DNA of 64,000 bases from assembly GCA_964447015.1 (NCBI GenBank), contig CAYUQU010000004.1, positions 1-64,000 of the forward strand. The letters are read 5' to 3'. Under the pieces are notes generated by a model. The model made no database searches. It was given only the letters and a program-made list of their open reading frames with translations, and was not told the DNA's origin. Both the position numbers and the translations under genes were made by a program. This stretch comes from Wandonia sp964447015. Lineage in GTDB: Bacteria; Bacteroidota; Bacteroidia; Flavobacteriales_D; Crocinitomicaceae. Below, in pieces: positions 1-9,864 of this stretch. Each line of letters begins with the position of its first letter. Within the stretch, counting starts at the first letter, position 1.

Positions 1-2579
1 ATATTCCTGAACGCACGAGGGTTCATTTGCTCTGAAATGAGCCCTAAATTGTATATTTCAGGACGTGAAGAAGCAAGTAGCCCACCCTTAAGGTCGTAAA
101 GATTGATGTCGGTCATGAAAACAGCAGAAAACTTTTGCAGAAGATACTCAAGATAGTTGCCCATTTTACCTCGATGTATCGATTTTTCAAAACCAAGTTT
201 TTGGATTAACTCCATGTTTACTGACCCAAGCTTTTCGCGAATTAAGCCCTCTCTATATTCGCTATATTGCTCTTTCACAAAAGATCCCGTTCCCAAACTC
301 AAAAAGAGCAAGGAGAAGAATACGAGTGAAATAAGTATCATTTGAATTTTAAAAGCAAGCTTAATTTTCCCCCAATCAGGGATTAGCTTACCAGTAAACA
401 AAAGAGAGATCAAGAGAATGAGACCAAAAATAGAGAACAGAAGAGAAAAAGACGTTAATTTTTGAGGAAAACTAACCGTCACGACGCTCAAAACAAGTGT
501 ACGGCTATAATCACCCTTTAGTATATAGTGACCAATGTTCTTTTGTTTCATGACTCCTTCTTGGTCATTAAAGTCAACAAAAAAAGATTCGGTTGTTAGT
601 GGGTAGTTATATGAACCGTATCTTGAGACAAGCTTGCCTTCTACGTATTTACCCATAGAATACTCCTCAAGAGGGAAAAAGACTTTAGCATCGTCATTTA
701 GTAACAGCCTTGGAAAACCAATTTCTTGAGGAATTATTTTTGACTTTAAGGTGCAAAACAAATAACCCAAAAGACTATCGCTAGAGTTTATAACAGGTTG
801 CTTTATTAAATAACTCAACTTGTTTGTGTAGTTGGTTATATAGTAAATATTGGCATTTATTTCAGATTGTTCGGTACTTGTTTCAAGCAGATCTTCAAAT
901 CGAGAAAGACTGCCCTCTTCAATTGATGCGTATGAAGCAATTGGCATTGAGTCTGCGGAAAACAGGAAAAAATCCATTTCAAAACGGTTCCAATAGTGAT
1001 TAAAGAAACGGTTTTCTAAGTTTTTCTTTAATTCAGAAGTGCTGACCTTTTCGGGGTTATTAAATGCATCTATTAAAATCGGGTGGCTTTTTAATATTGG
1101 CGCAAGCTGGCTGTATTCAATTTCTGTATTGAGGTCTTTGTCTGAAATTAATTTTTTAGCATAAACCTCTTGCTTTTCTTTTTCCTTTATTTCTAAAGAA
1201 GAATGGAGCTGGGTAGAGGTGTGACCTGCGAACAAAATGAGCAAGAAAACTACTTGTGGGAAACTGTACTTTTCCTTTTTCCAAGGTTTAATTAACAGCA
1301 ATACACCACTTAAAACTAATGGCAATACTGTGATAGCGAAAGCGTGTTGCTCATTGAACATCTCAACTATAAAATACAACACCCCACCAAGAAACCAAAA
1401 CACACCTATTGATGTTGCATTAAAACCAGAAGTTGAGAAAATTCGAATTAAAAAGGCTGAAAGAATAAAATATCCCCACAAAGCCAAACCAAACACGATG
1501 ATGAAAATAAATGAATACACATTCAGATCCATAAATTGGTGAAAAGCCAAAGGAATGTCGGAATCGCGTACTATTTGATATGTGGTTTTAGAAAAAATGT
1601 AACTTGAGAACAGAAACAACACAAAAGACAACACTCCATATATACGTTGAATGTTAGGTGATTGAGATAAAGGTGTTGTTTTTATTTTTTTATTGATGTA
1701 GATAACAAAGACAAAAAACAAAAGAACATTTATTACCAAGTCACCAAGAGTTGGCAGTATAACACTAGACGCAAAAACCTGTGGGTCAAATAGTTCAAAG
1801 TTTTCAAATGGACTCAACCAGTGATATTTTATTGACCACCATCTTAAAGCAAGCACAAGGAGTATCGCTAAAACGCCCAAGTACTGATATATAATGGTTT
1901 CTTTTTTAAGAAACTCGTTTAAAATGGATGTAATCAGCAAAAACACACCCAACACAAAAAGGCCAAATACAAGAAGTTGAACCCAAACTGATTTTGGAAA
2001 TTCTTTTACAGGGTTGATTGAAAAAAGAAATGTTCCATTGGCCGAGTTTATATCATACCGGTCAGAAATTTGTTTTATTTCGGCTTTAATGTTAAAGTTA
2101 AAATCAGCAGCAAACCGATTGATTAAACTTTCATTTTCATACGGATATTCATTTTTTATCAAGAAAAGGCCAACAACCGTCAGAGCTCCTTTTTTTCTTA
2201 AATCCTGATAATACCAGCCATTTTCTAATAACACAACTCCAGAATTGTTTAAGGTGTTGTTTGAAGAAGAAATGGGAACATGATTAGAGGTCCAATAAAT
2301 TAACGAATCATCAGAAAACACATAATAGTTAAATGCTGAACGTCTAAATTTTCTCGTTTTTTCCCACGTAGATTCAAGTGTATCAACTTCAGAAATTGAG
2401 TTTACAAAATCATCAAGAGAAGCAGAGAGTTTAACCTCCTTTTCGGTGAATTGATCTTGAAAAGACGAAACCTCTTTTTCTATTGAAGGGTTAAAAAAAG
2501 TGTTGAAGAAAAAATAAGACAACAGAAGCGCTAAAGTAGCAAGTAAGTAGTTTTTATTTTTCAGCGCAAAAATTTGCAT
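1..2579 (-). CDS. Large multi-pass membrane sensor, probable sensor histidine kinase (C-terminus outside window)
   Basis: An open frame of 859 codons runs from an ATG at 2579 off the left edge with no stop. Residues about 11-28 form a first membrane segment, followed by an extracytoplasmic stretch of about 170 residues. Around 8 further hydrophobic segments lie between residues 198 and 455. A second large soluble stretch (about 460-730) is followed by two more membrane segments near 735-795 and the start of a third extracytoplasmic domain. Very large multi-pass sensors of this build in Bacteroidota usually end in HAMP and histidine kinase domains, but those would lie beyond the edge, so the kinase call is inferred from architecture only. 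It starts 3 bp after the uridine kinase stop and is probably the last gene of a three-gene operon. Confidence 0.6.
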   Translation of the reverse strand, partial: MQIFALKNKNYLLATLALLLSYFFFNTFFNPSIEKEVSSFQDQFTEKEVKLSASLDDFVNSISEVDTLESTWEKTRKFRRSAFNYYVFSDDSLIYWTSNHVPISSSNNTLNNSGVVLLENGWYYQDLRKKGALTVVGLFLIKNEYPYENESLINRFAADFNFNIKAEIKQISDRYDINSANGTFLFSINPVKEFPKSVWVQLLVFGLFVLGVFLLITSILNEFLKKETIIYQYLGVLAILLVLALRWWSIKYHWLSPFENFELFDPQVFASSVILPTLGDLVINVLLFFVFVIYINKKIKTTPLSQSPNIQRIYGVLSFVLFLFSSYIFSKTTYQIVRDSDIPLAFHQFMDLNVYSFIFIIVFGLALWGYFILSAFLIRIFSTSGFNATSIGVFWFLGGVLYFIVEMFNEQHAFAITVLPLVLSGVLLLIKPWKKEKYSFPQVVFLLILFAGHTSTQLHSSLEIKEKEKQEVYAKKLISDKDLNTEIEYSQLAPILKSHPILIDAFNNPEKVSTSELKKNLENRFFNHYWNRFEMDFFLFSADSMPIASYASIEEGSLSRFEDLLETSTEQSEINANIYYITNYTNKLSYLIKQPVINSSDSLLGYLFCTLKSKIIPQEIGFPRLLLNDDAKVFFPLEEYSMGKYVEGKLVSRYGSYNYPLTTESFFVDFNDQEGVMKQKNIGHYILKGDYSRTLVLSVVTVSFPQKLTSFSLLFSIFGLILLISLLFTGKLIPDWGKIKLAFKIQMILISLVFFSLLFLSLGTGSFVKEQYSEYREGLIREKLGSVNMELIQKLGFEKSIHRGKMGNYLEYLLQKFSAVFMTDINLYDLKGGLLASSRPEIYNLGLISEQMNPRAFRN

Positions 2580-2582
2580 GCC

Positions 2583-3221
2583 TTATTGTTGGTGTAAGAG
2601 ATGTTTTTTTAAAGATAAGATTTTTGGGTGTTGATCTAGTTTTTCAATCACCTTTTCAATCATCTCGCCTTTAGAGCCATCATTCAAAACCAACAAAGAA
2701 GCGAGCTCTTTGTGTGGTTCTATGTATTTATCATAACATGGTAAAACGTGGTTTTCCCATTGATATAAAACATCTGACATTGAATATCCTCTAGCCACCA
2801 TGTCGCGCTCCATTCTTCTCTCTAATTGCATTTTTTCACACACATCAACGAAGATTGAAAAGTCCAATAAATCAAAAATCTCTTTGTATGTAAAAACAAA
2901 TAAGCCTTCTATAATAATCAATTCAGAAGGCTCTAATAAAAGGTTTTTTGTTGTTTGAGAATGATTAAAGGTGTATTCAGTCATTTCGACAGACTCCCCG
3001 CGAATTAACGCACATAAATCCGCGTGTATTTTTTCGCGATTTAAAGCAGATGGTAAATCGAAATTAATTCTGCCATTTTCATCTTTTATTTGTTCTTTCT
3101 TTGGTAAATAATAGTTATCCAGAGAAATTATAGTGGGATGGAGGTCGTTATAATGACGTTTAAGACCATTTAAGATGGATGTTTTGCCCGAACCACTTCC
3201 ACCACAAATACCGATAATCAT
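2583..3221 (-). CDS. udk: Uridine kinase (P-loop phosphoribulokinase/uridine kinase family)
   Basis: The 212-residue cytoplasmic protein should phosphorylate uridine or cytidine to UMP/CMP in pyrimidine salvage. A Walker A loop GGSGSGKT lies at residues 7-14, followed by a Thr-Ile-Ser-Leu-Asp-Asn-Tyr-Tyr segment and a Leu-Ile-Ile-Ile-Glu-Gly Walker B-like strand, in the family order. Length matches bacterial Udk (about 210). The frame could open at a TTG seven codons earlier (3242), but that would overlap the upstream gene by 20 bp; the ATG at 3221 leaves a 1-bp gap and puts the P-loop near the N-terminus, so I chose it. It sits between a secreted protein and a membrane sensor with almost no spacing. 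A related P-loop nucleoside kinase specificity cannot be excluded. Confidence 0.85.
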   Translation of the reverse strand: MIIGICGGSGSGKTSILNGLKRHYNDLHPTIISLDNYYLPKKEQIKDENGRINFDLPSALNREKIHADLCALIRGESVEMTEYTFNHSQTTKNLLLEPSELIIIEGLFVFTYKEIFDLLDFSIFVDVCEKMQLERRMERDMVARGYSMSDVLYQWENHVLPCYDKYIEPHKELASLLVLNDGSKGEMIEKVIEKLDQHPKILSLKKHLLHQQ

Positions 3222-3222
3222 T

Positions 3223-4434
3223 TTACTGTTTTTCAAAGACAAGTGGCGTTAATGTTTCTTCAAAAGTAATTTTGTTGACCGAGTGCCAAACATCATTGAA
3301 AAGATACAAAAAATTCTGATTAACTGTTGAGTGGAACAAGTTTGAAATGTTAGACCCGAGAGTACCACCCGTAATAATGTGCTCTTGAACAATGCTCCCA
3401 TCTTCATTCACGACTATGCCTTTGGTTTCAAGATCTGATTTTACCACTATCACAAACTTATTTCGAAGCACAGTGACGCCAATCTGATGTTCTGGGTTTT
3501 TCTTCGTTTGAATTGAAAAGTCAGTAAGAATTTTAGTCGGTTTCCCATCAACGTATTTCCAAATGGAGAATGAATTAGCTTTACAACCCAAAAGATACCA
3601 ATCGTTATCAAAAAAGAACAACTGACCTTTGGCAGCATGAATAGTGTTATTCGAATAATAACTTCCAGAAGGGTAAATAGAAAAGCGAGAAGAAACGCTT
3701 ATATCGCTGTCTGGAGTTACCAAGAATCGAGAGCCTGTAAAAGCACCTTTTTTATCAAAAATTAAAACGTCATAACCAGACTTATTGTCTTTTTTCGTGT
3801 GGTGAACAAAATAGTTTTCATTGTCTTTACTCCCCGCAAAATACACAAGAGATTTTTGACCACTATCTACTACATCAAACCCAAATACTCCTGGAACCTT
3901 GGCAATAAAAGTTTTTAGACTATAGTGATTTAAAAACACCAACACATCTTGATAGACCTTGTTCTTTTTGTCTTTCAAACGAAAATGAAAGATTAAGTCG
4001 TCTGTAGCACTCACAATATCAATTAATTCACAAGAACTGTAATCGATGTCAGATACTGTGCGAAAAATTGGAGGAAAGTAAATAGAGCCTTTTCGGATAT
4101 ACCCACTGAGGTTTGTTTGATTGTAAAATATTTTTCCGTTTTCAGGTTGTAACTGATCTAGAAAATATAAATAGTCAGAATATTCTGAAAGAATAATTTT
4201 TGGTTCAGCAACTTGCGGTAAATATTGTTCTTGCCATTTAACCTCACCAGCATCATTGATAAACGAAATCTCCTGTTGTACGGTATTACCTTTGTAGTCT
4301 TTTCCAAAAACTAACACACCATTGTTTGGCCACTCTATAATATCATAAAAAGGCATTTTTTTTGGCGTCAGTGTAAGCTCTTGTCCGAACAAGATTGAAG
4401 AACAAAAAACCAAGAATAGCGTTATTATTTTCAT
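3223..4434 (-). CDS. Secreted or periplasmic protein of unknown function
   Basis: I do not recognise a family for this 403-residue protein. The frame can be extended upstream to 4494, but the ATG at 4434 begins a clean signal peptide (Met-Lys-Ile-Ile, a hydrophobic core, then Phe-Gly-Gln as the likely cleavage site), so I chose it. The mature part is rich in aromatic, Asp and Lys residues with recurring short beta-like segments, which would suit a beta-propeller, but I could not define repeats. There is no C-terminal T9SS signature. It is the first gene of a minus-strand operon with uridine kinase and a large membrane sensor and is divergent from a thioredoxin-like gene. Confidence 0.55.
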   Translation of the reverse strand: MKIITLFLVFCSSILFGQELTLTPKKMPFYDIIEWPNNGVLVFGKDYKGNTVQQEISFINDAGEVKWQEQYLPQVAEPKIILSEYSDYLYFLDQLQPENGKIFYNQTNLSGYIRKGSIYFPPIFRTVSDIDYSSCELIDIVSATDDLIFHFRLKDKKNKVYQDVLVFLNHYSLKTFIAKVPGVFGFDVVDSGQKSLVYFAGSKDNENYFVHHTKKDNKSGYDVLIFDKKGAFTGSRFLVTPDSDISVSSRFSIYPSGSYYSNNTIHAAKGQLFFFDNDWYLLGCKANSFSIWKYVDGKPTKILTDFSIQTKKNPEHQIGVTVLRNKFVIVVKSDLETKGIVVNEDGSIVQEHIITGGTLGSNISNLFHSTVNQNFLYLFNDVWHSVNKITFEETLTPLVFEKQ

Positions 4435-4510
4435 CTTTTTTATGGTAAAATAGAATAATTCCCCGAAATTAGGCATTTTAAATATGTAGAACAACCCAAA
4501 ATTTTAAATT

Positions 4511-5134
4511 ATGTTGAAATTAAAATCATTATTTGTTTCACTGACAGTGTCTTTATTTGCCTTTTCACAAGCAGAAATTGTACCACTTTCATTAGGAAGT
4601 CAGTTACCATCAAAAGATGTTGAGCTAAAATCAACTCAAGGAAAAACCACAACATTGGGTATGTCAATGGCTGAAAACGGGTTGATTGTAATTTTTACAT
4701 CAAACACTTGCCCGTTTGTTGTTGGTGGAGAAGACTACCCTGGTTGGGAGAAAGACTATAACACATTATTTGAGGTGGCTAAAAAAGCAGGCGTTTCACT
4801 TGTTTTAGTTAATTCTAACGAGGCAAAAAGAGACAAGGGAGAGAGCATGGATGACATGATAACAAGAGCAAAAGAAAAAGAGTATTTAATGCCATACCTT
4901 TATGATTACGAAAATAAATTAGCGAATTCATTCAACGCTAAGACCACTCCACACGTCTATTACTTTAACGGAGGTGGTTTGTTGATTTATGAAGGATCAA
5001 TTGACAACACGTGGGATGTAAAACGCAAAAAGGATGAAGCATACCTTGTTGATGCAATAGAAAGCACAGCAAAAGGAAAAGAAATTAAAAATGCGAACAC
5101 TCCAGCAAAAGGATGTAGTATTAAGAGAAAATAG
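4511..5134 (+). CDS. Exported thioredoxin-like (AhpC/TSA-type redoxin) protein
   Basis: The 207-residue protein starts with a signal peptide (hydrophobic residues 5-18, then Ser-Gln-Ala). The redoxin fold follows: a Thr-Gln-Gly-Lys strand, an Ile-Val-Ile-Phe-Thr strand, the peroxidatic-type motif Asn-Thr-Cys-Pro-Phe, an Asn-Ser-Asn-Glu segment and the cis-proline Thr-Thr-Pro-His. Only one Cys lies in the active-site motif (Cys-Pro-Phe rather than Cys-x-x-Cys); a second Cys sits close to the C-terminus. This subgroup of exported Bacteroidota redoxins has no firmly assigned substrate; a periplasmic thiol peroxidase or disulfide role is inferred. It is 15 bp upstream of a secreted protease and may share its transcript. 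Confidence 0.7.
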   Translation: MLKLKSLFVSLTVSLFAFSQAEIVPLSLGSQLPSKDVELKSTQGKTTTLGMSMAENGLIVIFTSNTCPFVVGGEDYPGWEKDYNTLFEVAKKAGVSLVLVNSNEAKRDKGESMDDMITRAKEKEYLMPYLYDYENKLANSFNAKTTPHVYYFNGGGLLIYEGSIDNTWDVKRKKDEAYLVDAIESTAKGKEIKNANTPAKGCSIKRK

Positions 5135-5149
5135 GCAACAGGTTAAATC

Positions 5150-7444
5150 ATGAGAAAAAAATTATTCATAGCGGTAGCTATTTTTATAGCATCAGGCACA
5201 TCTTTCGGTCAACAAGGTGATGGTGGAGCGCCAAAAGGGACAAAACTAGCTCCATCTGAGTTTCGAAGTATTGACACAAAGCTGTTTTCGGAACCCGATA
5301 TTCAGGCTCTTATTGCTGAAGATGCAGAGGTGGATGGAAGAGGAGTCGCTCCGTGGCGTTTTGGGTTTAACAACTATACAGAACTAAACACAACTAATTC
5401 AGGAACATGGATTGAGTTGCCTAATGGAGATAAAATTTGGATGTTGAAGTTAATATGTGACAATGCATTAACTATTAACTTAACGTTCGATAAAACTGTT
5501 ATTCCAGAAGGGAATGAGTTGTATATTTATGATGAGAATAAATCATTTATACTAGGAAAATTCACTGATTATCATCTTTATGAGGGCAAACTCGGGGCTG
5601 AGCTTGTTCCGGGAAATGTTGCAATTGTAGAATACTATGTTCCAAAAAGAAATAAAGCCAATATTGGCAACATTCAGGTTTCAACAGTAACTCATGGTTA
5701 TAGAACAGCAGAAGAGTTTAGACAGAAAGCATTTGGTGGCTCAGGGAATTGTAACATGAATGTGAATTGTCCTGACGGATCTTTGTGGACGAACCAAAAA
5801 AACAGCGCTGTAATGTTGGTTTCGGGAAGCAGTGGATTTTGTTCTGCAGCACTAATAAACAACACATTTAATGACGGAAAGCCCTATGTATTGACTGCAA
5901 ACCACTGTTACAGTGACCCTGCAACATGGATCTTCCGTTTTAATTGGCAGGCAGATGGATGTGTCAACCCTGGCGTCTCACCTTCTTTTGAGTCTCTTTC
6001 AGGAGCGATTCTAAGAGCAAGAAGAACACCATCGGATATGTGTTTAGTTGAAATAACTGGAGGGTTAATTGGTGGAACCGTTCCTGAGTCGTACAACCCA
6101 TTTTTTGCTGGGTGGAACAATTCAAATACTCCTCCAACATCTACAGTAGGGATTCACCACCCTTCAGGAGATATTAAGAAAATATCATTTGATGATAACC
6201 CTGCAGTTACAGCTCAGGCAATGGGATCATCAGAACCAGAAAGTAGTTGGGAGGTTGTTTGGGATAGAAACACAACAACAGAAGGAGGATCTTCGGGGTC
6301 TCCCTTATTTGATCAGAACGGTCGAATTATAGGTCAACTTTGGGGTGGAGGAGCGTCATGTTCAAACTTAACTGCACCAGATTATTACGGAAGAGTTCAC
6401 AATTCATGGGAACCGGTAGGAAGTGACCAAACGAATCAATTGAAATATTGGTTAGATCCAAGTTCGTCGGGTGTTGAATTTATTGATGGACTTAACTTGG
6501 GAACCCCACCTGCAGCCTTAGATGGTGCGCTTAGTTACCCTCAAGGTACATCAGGTATAATTTGTGGTGGAGAAGTAACGCCTTCCATGACGTTAATTAA
6601 TTTAGGTTCGACTACACTTACTTCGGCTACAATAGTTTACAACATTAGTGGTGGTGCGAATCAACAATATGATTGGACAGGAAGCCTGGAACTTTATCAG
6701 TCTGAGGTAATTAATTTGTCGCCAATTGCTTTAGCAGACGGGGATCATGTGTTTTACGCGGAGGTAACCTTGGTGAATGGAGGGGTTGATGAAAATGCAA
6801 CAAACAATTCTGTTTCATCATCATTCAGTACAATTACGGAAGGGGTATTTATTGAAATGAACCTACAATTAGATTGTTATGGAAGCGAAACGTCATGGGT
6901 GCTTGAAACACAAGGTGGCGCAGCTGTTTATCAAGGTGGTCCTTACTCGGATAATTGGAGTAGTCCACAATTGATAAATGAAAACTGGTGTTTGGCAAAT
7001 GAATGTTATAACCTTATTATCAATGATGACTACGGAGATGGTATTGGTGGAGGCGGCTGGTGCTCAACTACTGGATATGTTTTAGTGAGAAATGAAGCAA
7101 ACGACACATTAACTCAGCTTACAACCGAGGAAGCCGATTTTGGGTCTACAACAACGCTTGCTTTTTGTACAGATGGAACTCCAGTAGGGATTTCAAAAAA
7201 TGAGTTAACAGAACAGATGGTTCAGCTTTACCCAAACCCAACAAGTGGAGAGGTGAGTGTTTCCATGAGTTTTGAAGGAGAGAAAACAATTACTGTTTAT
7301 GGACTTGATGGAACATTTGTTGATTTAATTTCAACAAATGAAAAATCAGTTTCTCTAGATTTGGCTTCTCGCTCAAATGGAGTTTATTTGGCTCACATTC
7401 AATCTGATTACGGAGTGATTGTTAAGAGAATTATTAAGAACTAA
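5150..7444 (+). CDS. Secreted trypsin-like serine endopeptidase (lysyl endopeptidase-like) with T9SS sorting domain
   Basis: The 764-residue protein has a signal peptide (1-20, ending Ser-Phe-Gly-Gln) and a propeptide-like region to about 190. A chymotrypsin-fold protease domain follows with the triad visible as His in Thr-Ala-Asn-His-Cys (about 250), Asp in Ser-Asp-Met-Cys-Leu (about 295) and Ser in Gly-Gly-Ser-Ser-Gly-Ser-Pro (about 380), an arrangement like Achromobacter lysyl endopeptidase. A CARDB-like beta region follows at about 460-565, then a Cys-containing beta domain, and a C-terminal T9SS type A sorting domain (about 690-764: Tyr-Pro-Asn-Pro-Thr, then Gly-Val-Tyr-Leu and a Lys-rich end). 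It should be exported through Sec and T9SS and released or anchored at the surface. A strong terminator follows. Confidence 0.85.
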   Translation: MRKKLFIAVAIFIASGTSFGQQGDGGAPKGTKLAPSEFRSIDTKLFSEPDIQALIAEDAEVDGRGVAPWRFGFNNYTELNTTNSGTWIELPNGDKIWMLKLICDNALTINLTFDKTVIPEGNELYIYDENKSFILGKFTDYHLYEGKLGAELVPGNVAIVEYYVPKRNKANIGNIQVSTVTHGYRTAEEFRQKAFGGSGNCNMNVNCPDGSLWTNQKNSAVMLVSGSSGFCSAALINNTFNDGKPYVLTANHCYSDPATWIFRFNWQADGCVNPGVSPSFESLSGAILRARRTPSDMCLVEITGGLIGGTVPESYNPFFAGWNNSNTPPTSTVGIHHPSGDIKKISFDDNPAVTAQAMGSSEPESSWEVVWDRNTTTEGGSSGSPLFDQNGRIIGQLWGGGASCSNLTAPDYYGRVHNSWEPVGSDQTNQLKYWLDPSSSGVEFIDGLNLGTPPAALDGALSYPQGTSGIICGGEVTPSMTLINLGSTTLTSATIVYNISGGANQQYDWTGSLELYQSEVINLSPIALADGDHVFYAEVTLVNGGVDENATNNSVSSSFSTITEGVFIEMNLQLDCYGSETSWVLETQGGAAVYQGGPYSDNWSSPQLINENWCLANECYNLIINDDYGDGIGGGGWCSTTGYVLVRNEANDTLTQLTTEEADFGSTTTLAFCTDGTPVGISKNELTEQMVQLYPNPTSGEVSVSMSFEGEKTITVYGLDGTFVDLISTNEKSVSLDLASRSNGVYLAHIQSDYGVIVKRIIKN

Positions 7445-7466
7445 CAATTACGCATTTTATATTTCT

Positions 7467-7501
7467 AAAAGAGCGATGCAACAGGTATCGCTCTTTTTTT
7501 T
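7467..7501 (+). terminator. Rho-independent terminator after the T9SS protease
   Basis: An 11-bp perfect stem (AAAAGAGCGAT at 7467-7477 with ATCGCTCTTTT at 7487-7497) encloses a 9-nt loop and runs into a T tract ending at 7501. It lies 23 bp after the protease stop codon. Confidence 0.85.
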
Positions 7502-7592
7502 GTTATTACTCGATTCACTTTTTTCCCCCGTTTTTCACTTGTGGGTAAGTATCTGATTATTTTTTCCTAATTTCCCCAAATATTACGAAAAA

Positions 7593-9011
7593 ATGGAACA
7601 GAACAATTCGGGAAGAGTCCTGACAACAGTAGTACTTGTGTTTTTCTTTTGGGGTTTTGTTGCGGCAAGTAACGACATTTTAATTCCTGTTTTTAAGAGT
7701 TCATTAGGGCTTAAAAATTGGCAAGCACAGTTAGTTAATTTTTCTTTTTATATGGCCTATACTATAGGATCATTGGGTTATGTGCTTTTTGCGTATTTAA
7801 AGAAGAAGGATATTGTAAATATTCTTGGGTACCAAAAAAGCATTTCTTTAGGATTACTTGTTTCTGCTTTAGGAACGCTTATGTTTATTCCTGCGGCTGA
7901 ATTCAATTCATTCTGGATGATGATTTCAGGCTTATTTATTGTTGGGCTTGGGTTTTCGCTTCAACAGACCGCAGCAAATCCATTTGCAATAACATTGGGA
8001 AGCCCAGAAACAGGGTCGCAAAGATTGAGTTTAGCTGGAGGAGTAAATAACATTGGGACAACAATCGGTCCGTTAATAATAGCCTATGCAATTTTTGGTG
8101 GACTTGGTGACACAAACACAAGTGTGACCATTCAAGATGTAAAAACACCTTACCTGTGGCTTGGTTTAGCGTTTTTAATTACAGCATCAATTTTTTATAT
8201 TTCAGGAAGAAGACACACGTATTTTCCTGATAAAGATGATGTGGTTAGTCTTTTTGATGATGAGAAGGTAAAAAACAAATTTTCTTTGCGTGCATACCCA
8301 CAGTTGTCCTTAGGAATGTTAGGTATTTTCTTTTATGTTGGGGTTGAGGTTGCAACAGGAGGTCATATCGGAGAATTTATGAAACAAGAGCTGGAGGGGT
8401 TTTCTGATAAGTCAATTACTCCATACGTTGCTCTTTACTGGGGCTCCTTAATGATTGGTCGTTGGGTTAGTGCGGCTTCTGTGTTTTCAGAAAGAAAATT
8501 AGTTCGGTTGTTGTTAAAGGTGCTTCTTCCATACTGTGCCTTCTTCATTTTTATGTTTGCAACCAATCAAGCGGGACACGACGTGAAAGAATTCTACAAT
8601 TACTTATTGGTAATCCCAATTATAATTTTCGCAGATCTTTTAAGCAAAGACAATCCATCAGTTCAACTGTTGATTTTCTCTATACTAGGTTGTGCAGCTT
8701 TGTTTATTGGAATGTTTACCACAGGAATGATAAGCATATACGCGCTAATGAGTGTTGGGATGTTTTGTAGTACGCTTTGGCCATGTATTTTTACTCTTGC
8801 TACAAAAGGGTTAGGAGAACACACGACAAAAGGATCTAGTCTTCTTATAATGATGATTATGGGTGGTGCAGTTATAAGCCTTAGTCAAGGGTTTTTAGCA
8901 GATGTGCCTTCGATTGGAGTAAGATATAGTTACTTTATTGGTGTTCTTTGTTTTGCTTACCTTGCGTTTTATGCGTTTAGCATGAAAAGATTTTTTCAGC
9001 AAAAAGGGTGA
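7593..9011 (+). CDS. Sugar MFS transporter, FHS (fucose/glucose-galactose permease-like) family
   Basis: The 472-residue integral membrane protein has about 12 hydrophobic segments in two sets of six. The N-terminal segment (Phe-Phe-Phe-Trp-Gly-Phe-Val-Ala-Ala-Ser-Asn-Asp) and the motif Gln-Gln-Thr-Ala-Ala-Asn-Pro-Phe in helix 4 are characteristic of the FHS family, proton symporters such as FucP and GluP. The first loop (Leu-Lys-Asn-Trp-Gln-Ala-Gln) also fits. The substrate cannot be set from sequence; there is no sugar kinase or hydrolase beside it. It stands alone between the protease terminator and the sdh promoter. Confidence 0.8.
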   Translation: MEQNNSGRVLTTVVLVFFFWGFVAASNDILIPVFKSSLGLKNWQAQLVNFSFYMAYTIGSLGYVLFAYLKKKDIVNILGYQKSISLGLLVSALGTLMFIPAAEFNSFWMMISGLFIVGLGFSLQQTAANPFAITLGSPETGSQRLSLAGGVNNIGTTIGPLIIAYAIFGGLGDTNTSVTIQDVKTPYLWLGLAFLITASIFYISGRRHTYFPDKDDVVSLFDDEKVKNKFSLRAYPQLSLGMLGIFFYVGVEVATGGHIGEFMKQELEGFSDKSITPYVALYWGSLMIGRWVSAASVFSERKLVRLLLKVLLPYCAFFIFMFATNQAGHDVKEFYNYLLVIPIIIFADLLSKDNPSVQLLIFSILGCAALFIGMFTTGMISIYALMSVGMFCSTLWPCIFTLATKGLGEHTTKGSSLLIMMIMGGAVISLSQGFLADVPSIGVRYSYFIGVLCFAYLAFYAFSMKRFFQQKG

Positions 9012-9091
9012 TTGCAAGGTGTTTATTGAGGTTTTTCAGCAGAAAAAGTCGAACTATTCTTATCAATAATTGTTCTAAATAAACCAATACC

Positions 9092-9122
9092 TTGTTATTA
9101 TTTTCTGCGAAGGTTAAATTTG
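9092..9122 (+). promoter_or_regulatory. Bacteroidota-type promoter for sdhCAB
   Basis: A perfect -7 element TAAATTTG at 9115-9122 is preceded 20 bp upstream by TTG at 9092-9094, matching the Bacteroidota TTG-N19/20-TAnnTTTG pattern. It predicts a 5' UTR of about 25 nt before sdhC. Confidence 0.65.
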
Positions 9123-9153
9123 TCGCATTCATACTTAAATTATTAAGGGAACC

Positions 9154-9852
9154 ATGAGTAAATCTGTACTAATAAAGTCCTCTTTAGCCAAGAAATATTG
9201 GATGGCACTGACGGGACTATTTCTATGTTTATTTTTAGTTGGGCATTTGGTGGGTAACCTCCAGCTCTTTATTTCCGGTGAAGAAGGAAAACTACAGTTT
9301 AACGAGTATGCGCTCTTCATGACCAGCAATCCTGCGGTCAAGATTTTGAGCTACTTGACGTATGCCAGTATTTTATTCCACGCGATAGATGGAATTTTAC
9401 TGACGGTTCAAAACAGAAAAGCACGTCCGGTAGGATATGCTCATTCGAACCCAGGTGCAAATTCTGCATGGTATGCTAGAAGTATGGCGGTTCTTGGAAC
9501 GGCTATTTTGGTTTTTATCGTGGTGCACATGCAAAACTTTTGGTGGAGAATGCACTTTGGTGATTTGCCTTTAGATAGTGCAGGAAACAAAGATCTTTAT
9601 CAAGTGGTAATGGATTTCTTTAATCCCTCAGTGAACAGCACGGCATTTGTTCCGCTTTTGGTTTATGTGCTTGCAATGCTTGCTTTAGCATATCACCTTA
9701 TGCACGGATTCCAAAGTGCGTTCCAAAGTTTAGGTTTGAGACACAAAAAATACACGCCAATAGTTGAAAAAGTAGGTTATGCTTTCGCAATCATTGTGCC
9801 GATGGCATTTGCGTCGATACCAGTTTATTTGTTTTTAACTCAACAATCTTAA
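9154..9852 (+). CDS. sdhC: Succinate dehydrogenase cytochrome b subunit
   Basis: This 232-residue protein is the membrane anchor of complex II and should bind haem b and quinone. It shows five hydrophobic segments (near 20-40, 65-85, 110-130, 165-185 and 205-228) with histidines inside or next to them (in Gly-His-Leu-Val, Leu-Phe-His-Ala, Val-Val-His-Met, Tyr-His-Leu-Met-His), as expected of the single-subunit, di-haem anchor of type B succinate:quinone oxidoreductases. It is the first gene of the sdhC-A-B operon, 12 bp before sdhA. The absence of sdhD fits type B. Confidence 0.93.
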   Translation: MSKSVLIKSSLAKKYWMALTGLFLCLFLVGHLVGNLQLFISGEEGKLQFNEYALFMTSNPAVKILSYLTYASILFHAIDGILLTVQNRKARPVGYAHSNPGANSAWYARSMAVLGTAILVFIVVHMQNFWWRMHFGDLPLDSAGNKDLYQVVMDFFNPSVNSTAFVPLLVYVLAMLALAYHLMHGFQSAFQSLGLRHKKYTPIVEKVGYAFAIIVPMAFASIPVYLFLTQQS

Positions 9853-9864
9853 TTCATTTCAGAT

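Noticed and set aside
157..2208. Three plus-strand frames in the first 2.2 kb
   Set aside because: They are antisense to a continuous 859-codon minus-strand frame encoding a membrane sensor with clear hydrophobic segments, so the minus-strand gene is the real one.
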